DNA of 64,000 bases from NCBI RefSeq assembly GCF_003464595.1, contig NZ_QRZF01000006.1, positions 62,001 to 126,000 of the forward strand, given 5' to 3'. The position numbers and the translations under genes were made by a program. Shown piece after piece: positions 46,195 through 54,068 of this stretch (its first letter is position 1; the number at the start of each line of letters is the position of its first letter). The notes under the pieces are model-generated. The model saw only the letters and a program-made list of their open reading frames with translations, was not told where the DNA came from and did no database searches. The stretch is from Bacteroides intestinalis (GTDB taxonomy: Bacteria; Bacteroidota; Bacteroidia; Bacteroidales; Bacteroidaceae).

Positions 46195-47586
46195 ATGAAA
46201 ATTAAATATTATATTGTAGCTTTTGCATCTCTGTTGCTTACCGGCTGTAGTGATTTTCTGGACTTGACACCTATATCTGAGGCTTCTTCAGCAAATTACT
46301 ATAAAAATACTTCTGATATAAATTCTGCATTGTCCGCTTGTTATGGTTCTTTGCAGGGGACCTATCAATATGGCGAATATTTCATTTCCCTCATGGAGCT
46401 AAGGTCTGATAATGTGGAAGATATTAATCCCGGTGGAGCAGCCGGTATGTTCTACTTCATTGATAACTTTACTGCTACATCCGGAAATAATGTCGTTCGC
46501 TATGCATGGAAAGAATTATATAACCAGATATACAGATGCAACAATGTACTTGCAAATATAGATGTGGTAACAGATGCCGCGCTGAAAAAGCAGTATGAAG
46601 GTGAAGCCATGTTTTTACGGGCTTTAGCATATTTCAATATTGTTCGCCTTTGGGGAGCTGCACCTCTGATCCTGAAACCGGTGACGGCTATTGAAGCCAA
46701 GGGGTATGGACGTAGTTCAGTGGCGGATGTTTATAGAGCTATAGAAGAGGATTTGGAGGCTGCATCCGGTATGCTTACTTCTGCTTATGATGATGACAAT
46801 CTAGGAAGAGCCACTTCCGTAGCTGCGAAGGCATTATTGGCAAAAGCTTATCTGACACAACAAAAGTGGTCAGCAGCAGCAACTTTGCTGGATAACATAG
46901 TCAAAGATTATTCATCTAAATATGGTTTGCAGAACACCGTTGCTGATGTTTTTGATGTAAACCAGGAGATGAATAAAGAAATTCTGTTTGCTGTACGATA
47001 TTCAAAATCAGTTCTTGGAGAAGGACATGGATACAACGATTACTTTAAGGATAAGTCGGTTATTGATAGCAAACTTTTAGCTTCTTATGGAAATACGGAC
47101 GATCGTAAAGCCATGATCGAATATAAGAAGGTGGATGCTAACAATAATGTAATAGCCAAGTATTACGATACGTTCGACGCTACTACGGCAAAGGTTGGAT
47201 TTGACTTACCATTATTGAGATGGGCGGATGTATTGCTGATGTGTGCTGAGGCTCATAATGAAGTAGCCTATGAAAGTTCTGAATCGAGTAAGGCACTGAA
47301 CTACTTGAATTTGATTCGTAAGCGTGCCAATGCAGTGGAATATAAAGTGACAGATTTGAAAGACCAAAGTGCTTTCCGCAAGGCTGTATTGGAAGAACGC
47401 CGTTTGGAATTCCCGTTCGAGCTGCATCGTTGGTTTGATTTGATTCGTACGGATACGGCTATAGAAGCTATGTCAAAGGTTGGTTTCACGATAACAAAGA
47501 ATGATTATTTATATCCGATTCCGAAAACGGAGGTCGATTTGATCGACAATCCGGAAACATTCCCTCAAAATCCGGGATATAACTAA
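46195..47586 (+). CDS. SusD/RagB lipoprotein, glycerophosphodiester locus 2
   Basis: A 463-residue lipoprotein, short for the family and clearly smaller than the SusD of locus 1 (603 residues). Lipobox LLLTGC (Cys18), then SDFLDLTPISEASSANYYKNTSDINSALSACY, the standard SusD N-terminus. The C-terminal RWADVLLMCAEAHNEVAYE and EERRLEFPFELHRWFDLIRT segments are typical. It starts 11 bp after susC. A terminator-like hairpin follows at 47607, so downstream genes may be expressed at a lower level. Confidence 0.95.
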   Translation: MKIKYYIVAFASLLLTGCSDFLDLTPISEASSANYYKNTSDINSALSACYGSLQGTYQYGEYFISLMELRSDNVEDINPGGAAGMFYFIDNFTATSGNNVVRYAWKELYNQIYRCNNVLANIDVVTDAALKKQYEGEAMFLRALAYFNIVRLWGAAPLILKPVTAIEAKGYGRSSVADVYRAIEEDLEAASGMLTSAYDDDNLGRATSVAAKALLAKAYLTQQKWSAAATLLDNIVKDYSSKYGLQNTVADVFDVNQEMNKEILFAVRYSKSVLGEGHGYNDYFKDKSVIDSKLLASYGNTDDRKAMIEYKKVDANNNVIAKYYDTFDATTAKVGFDLPLLRWADVLLMCAEAHNEVAYESSESSKALNYLNLIRKRANAVEYKVTDLKDQSAFRKAVLEERRLEFPFELHRWFDLIRTDTAIEAMSKVGFTITKNDYLYPIPKTEVDLIDNPETFPQNPGYN

Positions 47587-47606
47587 TCTGAGTATTTATT
47601 GAGTGA

Positions 47607-47642
47607 GGATGCCTGAAAGTATTGCCTCTCAGGCATCCTTCT
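47607..47642 (+). terminator. Hairpin after susD of locus 2
   Basis: GGATGCCTGA pairs perfectly with TCAGGCATCC over a 12-base loop, followed by TTCT. The short T-run suggests partial termination within the operon between transport and enzyme genes. Confidence 0.7.
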
Positions 47643-47655
47643 AAAACTATGAAAC

Positions 47656-48858
47656 ATGAAATATATTTGGGGACTGTTGTTCGCCTTGGTGGCTGAATGT
47701 GCTTTCTCACAGGAATTGCCTCAATGGAAAGAGGGATATATGGATATCCATCATATCAATACCGGACGTGGGGATTGCACCTTTTGTATTTTGCCGGATG
47801 GAACTACTCTGTTGATTGATGCCGGAGAAAATAATAGAGTCGGAGAAAGGGTCGTAGCTGCAAAACCTGATGATACCAAGAAAGCTGGTGAGTGGATTGC
47901 AGATTATATTCGCTATTTTATACCTAACGACAAAGAGAACATTGACTATTATCTTTTGACGCATTATCATTCAGATCATATCGGTAGTTGGTTGCATAAG
48001 AAAGAAGATAAAGGCAGGTATTATCTGACTGGGATTTCCGAGGTATATCGGAATTTTCCTGCTAAAGTAATCGTGGACAGAGGGGATGACTTTATGCCTC
48101 CTTCCGATAAAGATTCTTGCTATATGAACTATCGTAATTTCGTAAAAACAATCTCCGACTGTACCAAGCGTGAAACCTTTAATGTGGGATCGTGCAAGCA
48201 ATTTGTGTTATGCAATGAACCGGAAAAATATCATTCATTTGGTGTGCGTAATGTATATGCTAATGGTAAGGTTTGGGATGGAAATACAGGAGTTACCTCA
48301 TTATTTTCTGATAAGGGCAACTATTCAAAAAGTGAAATGCCCAGAGAAAATATGTATAGCTGTGTGATAAAGTTGAGTTATGGTGCATTTGATTACTATA
48401 CAGGAGGGGATATACCAGGATTTCCCCGTCCGGGACGTCCTAAGTGGCATGATATTGAGACCCCGGTTTCTGATGTGGTAGGCAAAGTAGAAGTGGCGGT
48501 ATTAAATCATCATGGCAATGAGGACGGGACTAATGAAAATTTTCTCCGGAATTTATCACCTCAGAATGTCATAATGTCTACTTGGGATGCCCTGCATCCT
48601 AATCATACGGTGTTGTATCGTCTATTCTCTAAAGAAATTTATCCGGAAGAGAGAAAGATATTTTCCACGAATATGCATCCGGCTACTAAAATTGTTATCG
48701 GTGATCTGGTTGACAGAATGGCATCCTATCAGGGGCATATAATGGTACGTGTATATCCGGGAGGTAACAAATATCGTATGTATGTTTTTGATGATGCGGT
48801 TCCCATATCCGAAAGCCATGTCATCTATGAATCGGATCTATTTGAATGTGTGAAATAA
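47656..48858 (+). CDS. Secreted metallo-beta-lactamase-fold hydrolase
   Basis: A 400-residue exported protein (signal peptide about 1-19, AFSQ). The MBL metal motif HYHSDH is at about residues 102-107 (LLTHYHSDHIGSW), with further ligands plausible in YTGGDIPGF (about 252) and LNHHGNEDGT (about 286). The opening DIHHINTGRGDCTFCILPDGTTLLIDAGE is like ComEC-type MBL folds. MBL-fold phosphodiesterases include the pneumococcal phosphorylcholine esterase. Its position before a GDPD and a GlpT-like transporter suggests action on a phosphodiester of the same substrate; this is inference. Confidence 0.85.
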   Translation: MKYIWGLLFALVAECAFSQELPQWKEGYMDIHHINTGRGDCTFCILPDGTTLLIDAGENNRVGERVVAAKPDDTKKAGEWIADYIRYFIPNDKENIDYYLLTHYHSDHIGSWLHKKEDKGRYYLTGISEVYRNFPAKVIVDRGDDFMPPSDKDSCYMNYRNFVKTISDCTKRETFNVGSCKQFVLCNEPEKYHSFGVRNVYANGKVWDGNTGVTSLFSDKGNYSKSEMPRENMYSCVIKLSYGAFDYYTGGDIPGFPRPGRPKWHDIETPVSDVVGKVEVAVLNHHGNEDGTNENFLRNLSPQNVIMSTWDALHPNHTVLYRLFSKEIYPEERKIFSTNMHPATKIVIGDLVDRMASYQGHIMVRVYPGGNKYRMYVFDDAVPISESHVIYESDLFECVK

Positions 48859-48870
48859 ACAATAAAATTT

Positions 48871-49776
48871 ATGAGAAGAAATCTATTTTCATTGAGTTGC
48901 CTCTTGTTATTGTGTACAGTTGCTTTATGGGGGCAAAATCCTGCTGAACGGATTCATAAAACATTTAATGAACCTGCTGAGAAATCAATTCTGGTGGTTT
49001 CGCACCGTGCAGATTGGCGTAATGCTCCTGAAAACTCATTGCAAGCCATTCAAAATTGCATTGATATGGGAGTGGATATGGTTGAAATTGATTTGAAGCG
49101 CACTAAAGATGGGCATCTTATCTTGATGCATGATAAAACTATTGACCGTACTACCACGGGTAAAGGTAAACCGGAAGATTATACGTTGGAAGAGTTGCGT
49201 CAGTTCCGTATGAGAAATGGAGCCGGACATAAAACCCGTCACCTGATACCTACTTTTGAAGAAGTGATGAAGTTGTGTAAAGGTAAAATTATGGTGAATG
49301 TGGATAAAGGGTATGACTATTTTAAAGAGGCATACGCTATTCTTGAAAAAACAGGTACTGTGCATCAGTGCATAATGAAAGCCGGGCTACCTTATGATCA
49401 GGTGAAAGCAGAAAATGGAGAAGTGCTGGATAAGATGATTTTCATGCCTGTGATCAATTTACACAAGGAAGGTGCTGAAGCGATTATTGACGGTTATTTA
49501 GAACACATGAAACCTCAGGCTTTTGAATTGGTATTTGATAATGACGGACCGGAGGTGCTGAGACTGATAAAGAAAGTACATGATAGTGGCGCGAAGATTT
49601 TCATAAACAGTTTGTGGCCTGAACTTTGTGGTGGCCATGATGATGACCTCGCTGTAGAGTTGAAACAACCGGGTGAGAGTTGGGGATGGATTATTGGACA
49701 AGGAGCTAAACTGATTCAGACAGATCGACCTGCGCTATTGCTGGAATATCTGAAAGCAAAAAAGCTTCACGATTAA
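48871..49776 (+). CDS. Glycerophosphodiester phosphodiesterase
   Basis: A 301-residue exported enzyme (signal peptide about 1-21, ALWGQ). The GDPD barrel shows SHRADWRNAPENS (HRA in place of HRG), EIDLKRTKDGHLILMHDKTIDRTT and the late FINSLWPELCGGHDDD segment. It is collinear with the N-terminal half of the fusion protein at 37597 and clearly homologous, but lacks the PP2C-like half. The reaction would release glycerol-3-phosphate, which the next gene can import. Confidence 0.93.
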   Translation: MRRNLFSLSCLLLLCTVALWGQNPAERIHKTFNEPAEKSILVVSHRADWRNAPENSLQAIQNCIDMGVDMVEIDLKRTKDGHLILMHDKTIDRTTTGKGKPEDYTLEELRQFRMRNGAGHKTRHLIPTFEEVMKLCKGKIMVNVDKGYDYFKEAYAILEKTGTVHQCIMKAGLPYDQVKAENGEVLDKMIFMPVINLHKEGAEAIIDGYLEHMKPQAFELVFDNDGPEVLRLIKKVHDSGAKIFINSLWPELCGGHDDDLAVELKQPGESWGWIIGQGAKLIQTDRPALLLEYLKAKKLHD

Positions 49777-49788
49777 CCTCACAAGAAT

Positions 49789-51141
49789 ATGCTGAAATAT
49801 ATTATTAATTTTTACAGGGTCTCAATGCCGAGACCTTGTAACGGAGAGTCTTTGTCCGAACAGAAGAAACGGTTGAAGCGTTTGCAATGGTCTACTTTTT
49901 TGGCTGCAACCTTTGGGTATGGAATGTACTATGTTTGTCGGCTCAGTTTGAATGTAATGAAGAAACCGATTGTAGATGAGGGAATTTTTTCAGAAACCGA
50001 ATTAGGAATCATCGGTTCTGTACTCTTCTTTACCTATGCAATCGGAAAGTTTACAAATGGATTCCTGGCTGATCGCAGTAATATAAAACGTTTCATGACT
50101 ACAGGCTTATTGGTTACTGCCTTGGTCAATCTTTGTTTGGGATTTACCAACTCATTTATTCTCTTTGCCATTCTTTGGGGAATCAGTGGTTGGTTTCAGT
50201 CTATGGGAGCTGCTTCGTGTGTAGTGGGGCTTTCCCGTTGGTTTAGTGATAAAGAGCGTGGGTCTTTCTATGGCTTTTGGTCTGCCAGCCATAACATAGG
50301 CGAGGCTTTGACTTTCATCATTGTTGCTTCTGTGGTTAGTGTTCTGGGATGGAGGTATGGTTTTCTGGGCGCAGGTCTCGTGGGGCTTATCGGAGCGTTG
50401 ATTATATGGCGTTTCCTTCATGATACTCCTCAAAGCGAAGGACTTCCGGCGGTGAATCAGCCTAAAGAGAAAAAAGAAATGAATGCTGCGGAAGCTGCTG
50501 ATTATAATAAAGCGCAAAAGCAGGTTTTGTTGATGCCTGCCATTTGGATATTGGCTTTGTCCAGTGCTTTTATGTACATCAGCCGTTATGCGGTGAACAG
50601 TTGGGGAGTGTTTTATCTGGAAGCGGAGAAGGGATATACCACTTTGGATGCCAGTTTTATTATTTCTATCAATTCGGTTTGCGGCATTGTTGGTACAGTC
50701 TTTTCCGGATTCATATCGGATAAACTGTTCGGCGGACGTCGCAATGTGCCTGCATTGATTTTCGGATTAATGAATGTAGCCGCTTTGTGTCTGTTTTTAC
50801 TCGTTCCTGGTACACATACTTGGGTAGATGTGGCGGCTATGATATTATTTGGAACAAGTATTGGTGTGTTACTGTGTTTCCTGGGTGGATTGATGGCGGT
50901 TGATATTGCTCCGCGTAACGCTTCGGGTGCGGCACTGGGAGTAGTGGGGATCGCCAGTTACATAGGCGCCGGATTGCAGGATGTGATGAGTGGTGTGTTG
51001 ATCGAAGGAAACAAGACGGTAGTGGATGGAACGGATGTTTATGACTTTACGTATATCAATTGGTTTTGGATTGGGGCTGCAATCTTATCAGTATTGTTAG
51101 CATTATTAGTTTGGAATGCTCGGAATAAAGAGCCTGAATAG
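49789..51141 (+). CDS. GlpT-like glycerol-3-phosphate:phosphate antiporter
   Basis: A 450-residue major-facilitator protein with 12 predicted helices. FGYGMYYVCRLSLNVMKKPIVDEG (about residues 43-66) and TYAIGKFTNGFLADRSNIKRFM (about 82-103) are close to the organophosphate:Pi antiporter (GlpT/UhpT) signature, including the conserved arginine in the first helix used for phosphate binding. It starts 12 bp after the GDPD gene. With periplasmic GDPD upstream, import of glycerol-3-phosphate is the most economical role, though hexose phosphate cannot be excluded. Confidence 0.88.
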   Translation: MLKYIINFYRVSMPRPCNGESLSEQKKRLKRLQWSTFLAATFGYGMYYVCRLSLNVMKKPIVDEGIFSETELGIIGSVLFFTYAIGKFTNGFLADRSNIKRFMTTGLLVTALVNLCLGFTNSFILFAILWGISGWFQSMGAASCVVGLSRWFSDKERGSFYGFWSASHNIGEALTFIIVASVVSVLGWRYGFLGAGLVGLIGALIIWRFLHDTPQSEGLPAVNQPKEKKEMNAAEAADYNKAQKQVLLMPAIWILALSSAFMYISRYAVNSWGVFYLEAEKGYTTLDASFIISINSVCGIVGTVFSGFISDKLFGGRRNVPALIFGLMNVAALCLFLLVPGTHTWVDVAAMILFGTSIGVLLCFLGGLMAVDIAPRNASGAALGVVGIASYIGAGLQDVMSGVLIEGNKTVVDGTDVYDFTYINWFWIGAAILSVLLALLVWNARNKEPE

Positions 51142-51171
51142 GTATTGTATAAATTAATAACAACTAAGATT

Positions 51172-51538
51172 ATGGAACTTGAAGAATTGCGTGATGCACT
51201 GAAAATAGCCAGTGCTCGCGAGTATGCTCTCATTGAAGAGCTGTTGGTCTGTGTCGATAAAAAAAAGTTTGATTAAACAGATCAGGCAAACAGAAAAAAA
51301 TGATACGCCTGCAAGGGTGGAGTATTACGGTAACCCGAAAGCAGTTACCCGCGTGCTTGTGAAGTTGATAGAGCAAGGGAAGCTGCGCTACAACGGTGAG
51401 GACAATTACTCACGGATCATCCGTACGCTGACTGCGGTGGTGGATGTGGTGAATGAATCGACGGGAAAAATTATGAGCGGGGAGTCGCTGGTATCGTATG
51501 TAAAGTGGATACGGTCGGGGGAGTTGCCGGAAGAATAA
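51172..51538 (+). pseudogene. Frameshifted small gene of unknown family (copy 2)
   Basis: The frame starts MELEELRDALKIASAREYAL and is cut at 51274 by a stop because the A-tract after GTCGAT has 8 A. With 7 A, as in the copy at 39503, the frame would run 121 residues to 51538, including RVEYYGNPKAVTRVLVKLIE and ending SGELPEE. So each copy keeps what the other has lost. The body does not match a family known to me. Alternatively the A-tract allows slippage and the gene is still expressed. Confidence 0.75.
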
Positions 51539-51543
51539 GGGAG

Positions 51544-51568
51544 AAAAGGCGGAGTAATCCGCCTTTTT
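51544..51568 (+). terminator. Terminator of small-gene copy 2
   Basis: AAAAGGCGGA, loop GTAA, TCCGCCTTTTT, 5 bp after the small gene's natural stop codon. Confidence 0.8.
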
Positions 51569-51570
51569 GC

Positions 51571-51578
51571 TAACTTTG
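51571..51578 (+). promoter_or_regulatory. -7 box inside the repeat, upstream of araC-type gene
   Basis: TAACTTTG matches TAnnTTTG and ends 13 bp before the start codon at 51592, implying a very short leader. The same box precedes fic in the other copy. Confidence 0.45.
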
Positions 51579-51591
51579 CAAAAAACATTGC

Positions 51592-52434
51592 ATGGCGGAT
51601 ATTCCTCTACATAAAGCAGTTCAGCAATCCGATTTCGGGATATTTGCAAAGGAAGTTTCTCCTTTTTCCCCGAACCGGCTGATCAATTACACACATCGGG
51701 ATAGTTACTATATATTCGGTATAGTGGAGAGTGGAACCTGTCGTGTCGGCATTGATTTCAAAGATTGCGACCTGTCGGCGGGGAGCGTTATCTGCACCCA
51801 GCCGCATCAGGTGCATCGGATCGTTGATAAAGGGGATGCAAAGTCGTTTCTCTTATTCATCGACGGGGTATTTATAGATGCTCCCACCAAACAGACCCTT
51901 GCCGAGTATGCCTTATCGCCGATACCATTTAAGATAAGCGATACGCAACGCACCGAGTTGATTCAACTGTTTGCCATGATTCTCCGCAGGATAGGCGAGC
52001 GGGAAAATGATGAATCGAAAACAGTTTTACAGAATCTGGCATGTACCGTTGTCGGGATCATAACGGCTGCCGCCCGGAAAATAATCGGGCGTGAATCCAA
52101 AAACAGAAGGCACATTGAAATTACATTGGCCTTCAAAGAATTACTTTCTGCTAATGAGCAAATAAACAGAAATGTATCTTATTATGCAGAATCTTTGCAC
52201 ATCTCATCGGTGTATCTGAACGAGGTGATTAAGAACGTTACAGGCGTGAGCGTAAGCAGGTACATTCAAAATGAACTCATATTGCATGCCAAACGAATGT
52301 TGGTATATACCTCTCTGACTGTGCGGGAGATTTCCACTCATCTGGGGATAGATGATTATGCCTATTTCACACGGTTGTTTACAAAGGCGGTTGGCATAAG
52401 TCCCACTCTCTACCGGAAAAAATACCTCGAATAA
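51592..52434 (+). CDS. AraC-family transcriptional regulator
   Basis: A 280-residue AraC regulator. The N-terminal cupin-type domain (about 25-130) includes GIVESGTCRVGIDFKDCDLSAGSVICTQPHQVHRI. The C-terminal DNA-binding domain (about 178-280) has AESLHISSVYLNEVIKNVTGVSVSRYIQNEL and TVREISTHLGIDDYAYFTRLFTKAVGISPTLYRKKY. The first codons overlap the end of the repeated element (GCATGG), so its promoter is borrowed from the repeat. It may regulate the DUF4405 gene that starts 68 bp downstream. Confidence 0.88.
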   Translation: MADIPLHKAVQQSDFGIFAKEVSPFSPNRLINYTHRDSYYIFGIVESGTCRVGIDFKDCDLSAGSVICTQPHQVHRIVDKGDAKSFLLFIDGVFIDAPTKQTLAEYALSPIPFKISDTQRTELIQLFAMILRRIGERENDESKTVLQNLACTVVGIITAAARKIIGRESKNRRHIEITLAFKELLSANEQINRNVSYYAESLHISSVYLNEVIKNVTGVSVSRYIQNELILHAKRMLVYTSLTVREISTHLGIDDYAYFTRLFTKAVGISPTLYRKKYLE

Positions 52435-52482
52435 TACAATCTTAACCTTACATAGTCTATTCTTCTATTTATTAATGCACTG

Positions 52483-52490
52483 TAACTTTG
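52483..52490 (+). promoter_or_regulatory. Candidate -7 box for the DUF4405 gene
   Basis: TAACTTTG matches TAnnTTTG only 12 bp before the ATG at 52503; a transcript from here would be nearly leaderless. No -33 TTTG is evident. Confidence 0.35.
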
Positions 52491-52502
52491 CAAACAAAAA
52501 AG

Positions 52503-52949
52503 ATGAATAGAAACAGATTTATTTACTTCACGGATTTAATGTTGCTCCTTGTATTTATTTTATCATTCTACACGGGCGTCGAGTTGCATATTGCAGGACA
52601 AGGGGGCGATCATGAGAGTTGGCATATCTGGGCGATATTTCACACGAATGCCAGTCTGCTGTTTATGATATTGGGGATTATTCATGTCAAGAGTCATTGG
52701 GCTTGGTATAAGGGGCTGAGAACGGTAGGATGCAAAGGAAAAAGAAAAGCTGTATTGCTATTGTCGATTGTTTTTCTGTTGGCTGTTGTTTCGGGGATAT
52801 TACTGGTGTGCTTCGTTGATGGTGCAAACTCTTCGCTGGGGTTGTGGCATTATAGAATCGGTGTTTTTGTAAGTGTTTTGGGGGTACTTCATATATTGAA
52901 GAGGAAAAGGGGGCTGTATAAGGGGGTGAGGAGGCATGTGTATTGCTGA
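52503..52949 (+). CDS. DUF4405-type membrane protein
   Basis: A 148-residue protein with four predicted membrane helices. ATG at 52503 is preferred to an in-frame TTG at 52488. Conserved histidines occur in GVELHIAGQGG, HESWHIWAIFH, IIHVKSHWAWY and LGLWHYRIGVF, a pattern suggestive of heme-binding cytochrome-b-like DUF4405 proteins. Redox partner unknown. Its 3' end overlaps the open frame of the truncated XRE gene on the other strand. Confidence 0.75.
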   Translation: MNRNRFIYFTDLMLLLVFILSFYTGVELHIAGQGGDHESWHIWAIFHTNASLLFMILGIIHVKSHWAWYKGLRTVGCKGKRKAVLLLSIVFLLAVVSGILLVCFVDGANSSLGLWHYRIGVFVSVLGVLHILKRKRGLYKGVRRHVYC

Positions 52950-53137
52950 CTACAATTCATTCTTTCAGCCAGTTGTTTTTGGGTTATTTTCATTTGCTCC
53001 ATTTTATCAAGCATCTGCATAGCTATTTTCTGAGAATAGCGAAGCCATGATTTATTTGCTATTCTGTATTCAGCTTCTTCCCGCCAACGGGATGGAGTGG
53101 ACGAAGCGTGTTCTCTGAGTTTTGTCTGTGGTGTCAT
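52935..53137 (-). pseudogene. Truncated XRE-family helix-turn-helix gene
   Basis: Reads MTPQTKLREHASSTPSRWRE then a helix-turn-helix start (KITQKQLAERMNCSQQY) and then diverges into unrelated residues up to a stop at 52889. Full-length relatives continue with the recognition helix and about 20 to 30 more residues. The homology stops at the 3' end of the DUF4405 gene, so a deletion or insertion joined the two. The protein cannot form a complete DNA-binding domain. Confidence 0.7.
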
Positions 53138-53184
53138 TGTCTACAAAGATAAATGAAATGAATGAGTTAATAAAGAAGATACAG

Positions 53185-53246
53185 AAAAAAGCGGCGAAAG
53201 ATTTGAAAAACACCACCATGTTTTTCAAATCTTTCGCCGCTTTTTT
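53185..53246. repeat. Perfect inverted repeat with 28-bp arms
   Basis: Left arm 53185-53212 (starting AAAAAAGCGGCGAAAG) and right arm 53219-53246 are exact complements around a 6-base loop CCACCA. Both strands end in a T-run, so it can terminate transcription either way. Its length and perfection exceed all other hairpins in the window. It lies 47 bp after the GNAT remnant. Confidence 0.9.
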
Positions 53247-53292
53247 CAATCTTTCTGCCAACTTTCCGGAGGATATTTCCTTGCTTTTATTC

Positions 53293-53544
53293 CTATATAT
53301 CTTTTATCATATGAATTGTTGTGGTGGTATGTCCGGAATTTCCTAATCGTGATTCTAAATGTCGGAAGCCTTTACGTTCGTATAGGGAGACTGCATTTTG
53401 AAATTGAGGAAATGATTCGATATAGAGTTGCTTATATACACTTTCTGTTTTAGGCGCATCAAACTCTTCAAAGACTTTGCGTATCAGGGCAGCTATTTCC
53501 TTATTGTCTTTTTCTTCGATAGGACGAATTATTACTTTTTCCAT
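53293..53544 (-). pseudogene. Internally deleted GNAT acetyltransferase
   Basis: An 83-codon frame. MEKVIIRPIEEKDNKEIAAL is the usual GNAT N-terminus (about 30 residues), and QLYIESFPQFQNAVSLYERKGF through HMIKDI is the usual GNAT C-terminus, but the central acetyl-CoA-binding part (about 70-80 residues with the R/Q-x-x-G-x-G/A loop) is missing. The frame is kept across the join, but the product cannot bind acetyl-CoA in the normal way. It overlaps the upstream DUF2269-like gene by 13 bp. Confidence 0.75.
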
Positions 53545-54026
53545 GGTTTTTGCACAGAAATAAAAATGAGTACTAATAATAATACAGTTTGAACAGTACC
53601 CCATATTTGTGTGGTCTGTATATTATCGAGAAAGGCGGGATCTGTCAAGGCGGCATCTCTGAGTTGATTGGCAATAATGACGTTATTATTTATGCAAGGC
53701 CCTAATACCCATGTGCCGAATGCCATTTGCAGGATTGTCATTACCCATTTTACAATAATCCAGCGATGCTTGAAAAAGCCCCAATTAGTCCAAATGCTGT
53801 ATATCAATCCCGTAATAAGAGATCCAAAGGCACCACAAATAATGAAGTAATCGTCTATTATCTGCAATATTCTTGAACGCATATAAAGTTCATCTCCAGA
53901 TTCTGGATGAACAGTAAAGACCAGAAGGCAAAGTGCAACACCTCCAATGATCCAACTAAATGCGAAAAAGATGTGGAACATCTTCAAAATTTTAATTCCT
54001 TGCGGTTTGAGTTTCTTTACTGCCAT
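53532..54026 (-). CDS. DUF2269-like four-helix membrane protein
   Basis: A 164-residue integral membrane protein. Four hydrophobic segments are seen (about 15-38, 58-80, 89-110 and 137-158). ILKMFHIFFAFSWIIGGVA with an early histidine, and YFIICGAFGSLITGLIYSIWTNWGFFKHRWIIVKW resemble DUF2269 predicted membrane proteins, whose function is unknown. The gene is intact and first in a small minus-strand unit whose second gene is the GNAT remnant. Confidence 0.65.
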   Translation of the reverse strand: MAVKKLKPQGIKILKMFHIFFAFSWIIGGVALCLLVFTVHPESGDELYMRSRILQIIDDYFIICGAFGSLITGLIYSIWTNWGFFKHRWIIVKWVMTILQMAFGTWVLGPCINNNVIIANQLRDAALTDPAFLDNIQTTQIWGTVQTVLLLVLIFISVQKPWKK

Positions 54027-54068
54027 AGCTTTTTTGTTTTGTTGATTATTGAAGAATATATTAGAACG

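Larger units (their letters stand above)
51172..51594 (+). repeat. Direct repeat, right copy (full length)
   Basis: Contains the small gene, terminator, -7 box and the ACATTGCAT end also found at 39503-39719. The unique sequence resumes right after GCAT in both copies, so the repeat border lies at 51594. The direct orientation makes the intervening 11.7 kb a possible recombination unit. Confidence 0.8.

Noticed and set aside
53070..53346. Two opposite-strand open frames sharing the peptides KKAAKDLKN and FFKSFAAFF
   Set aside because: The shared peptides come from the palindrome being read on both strands; no independent support for either gene.
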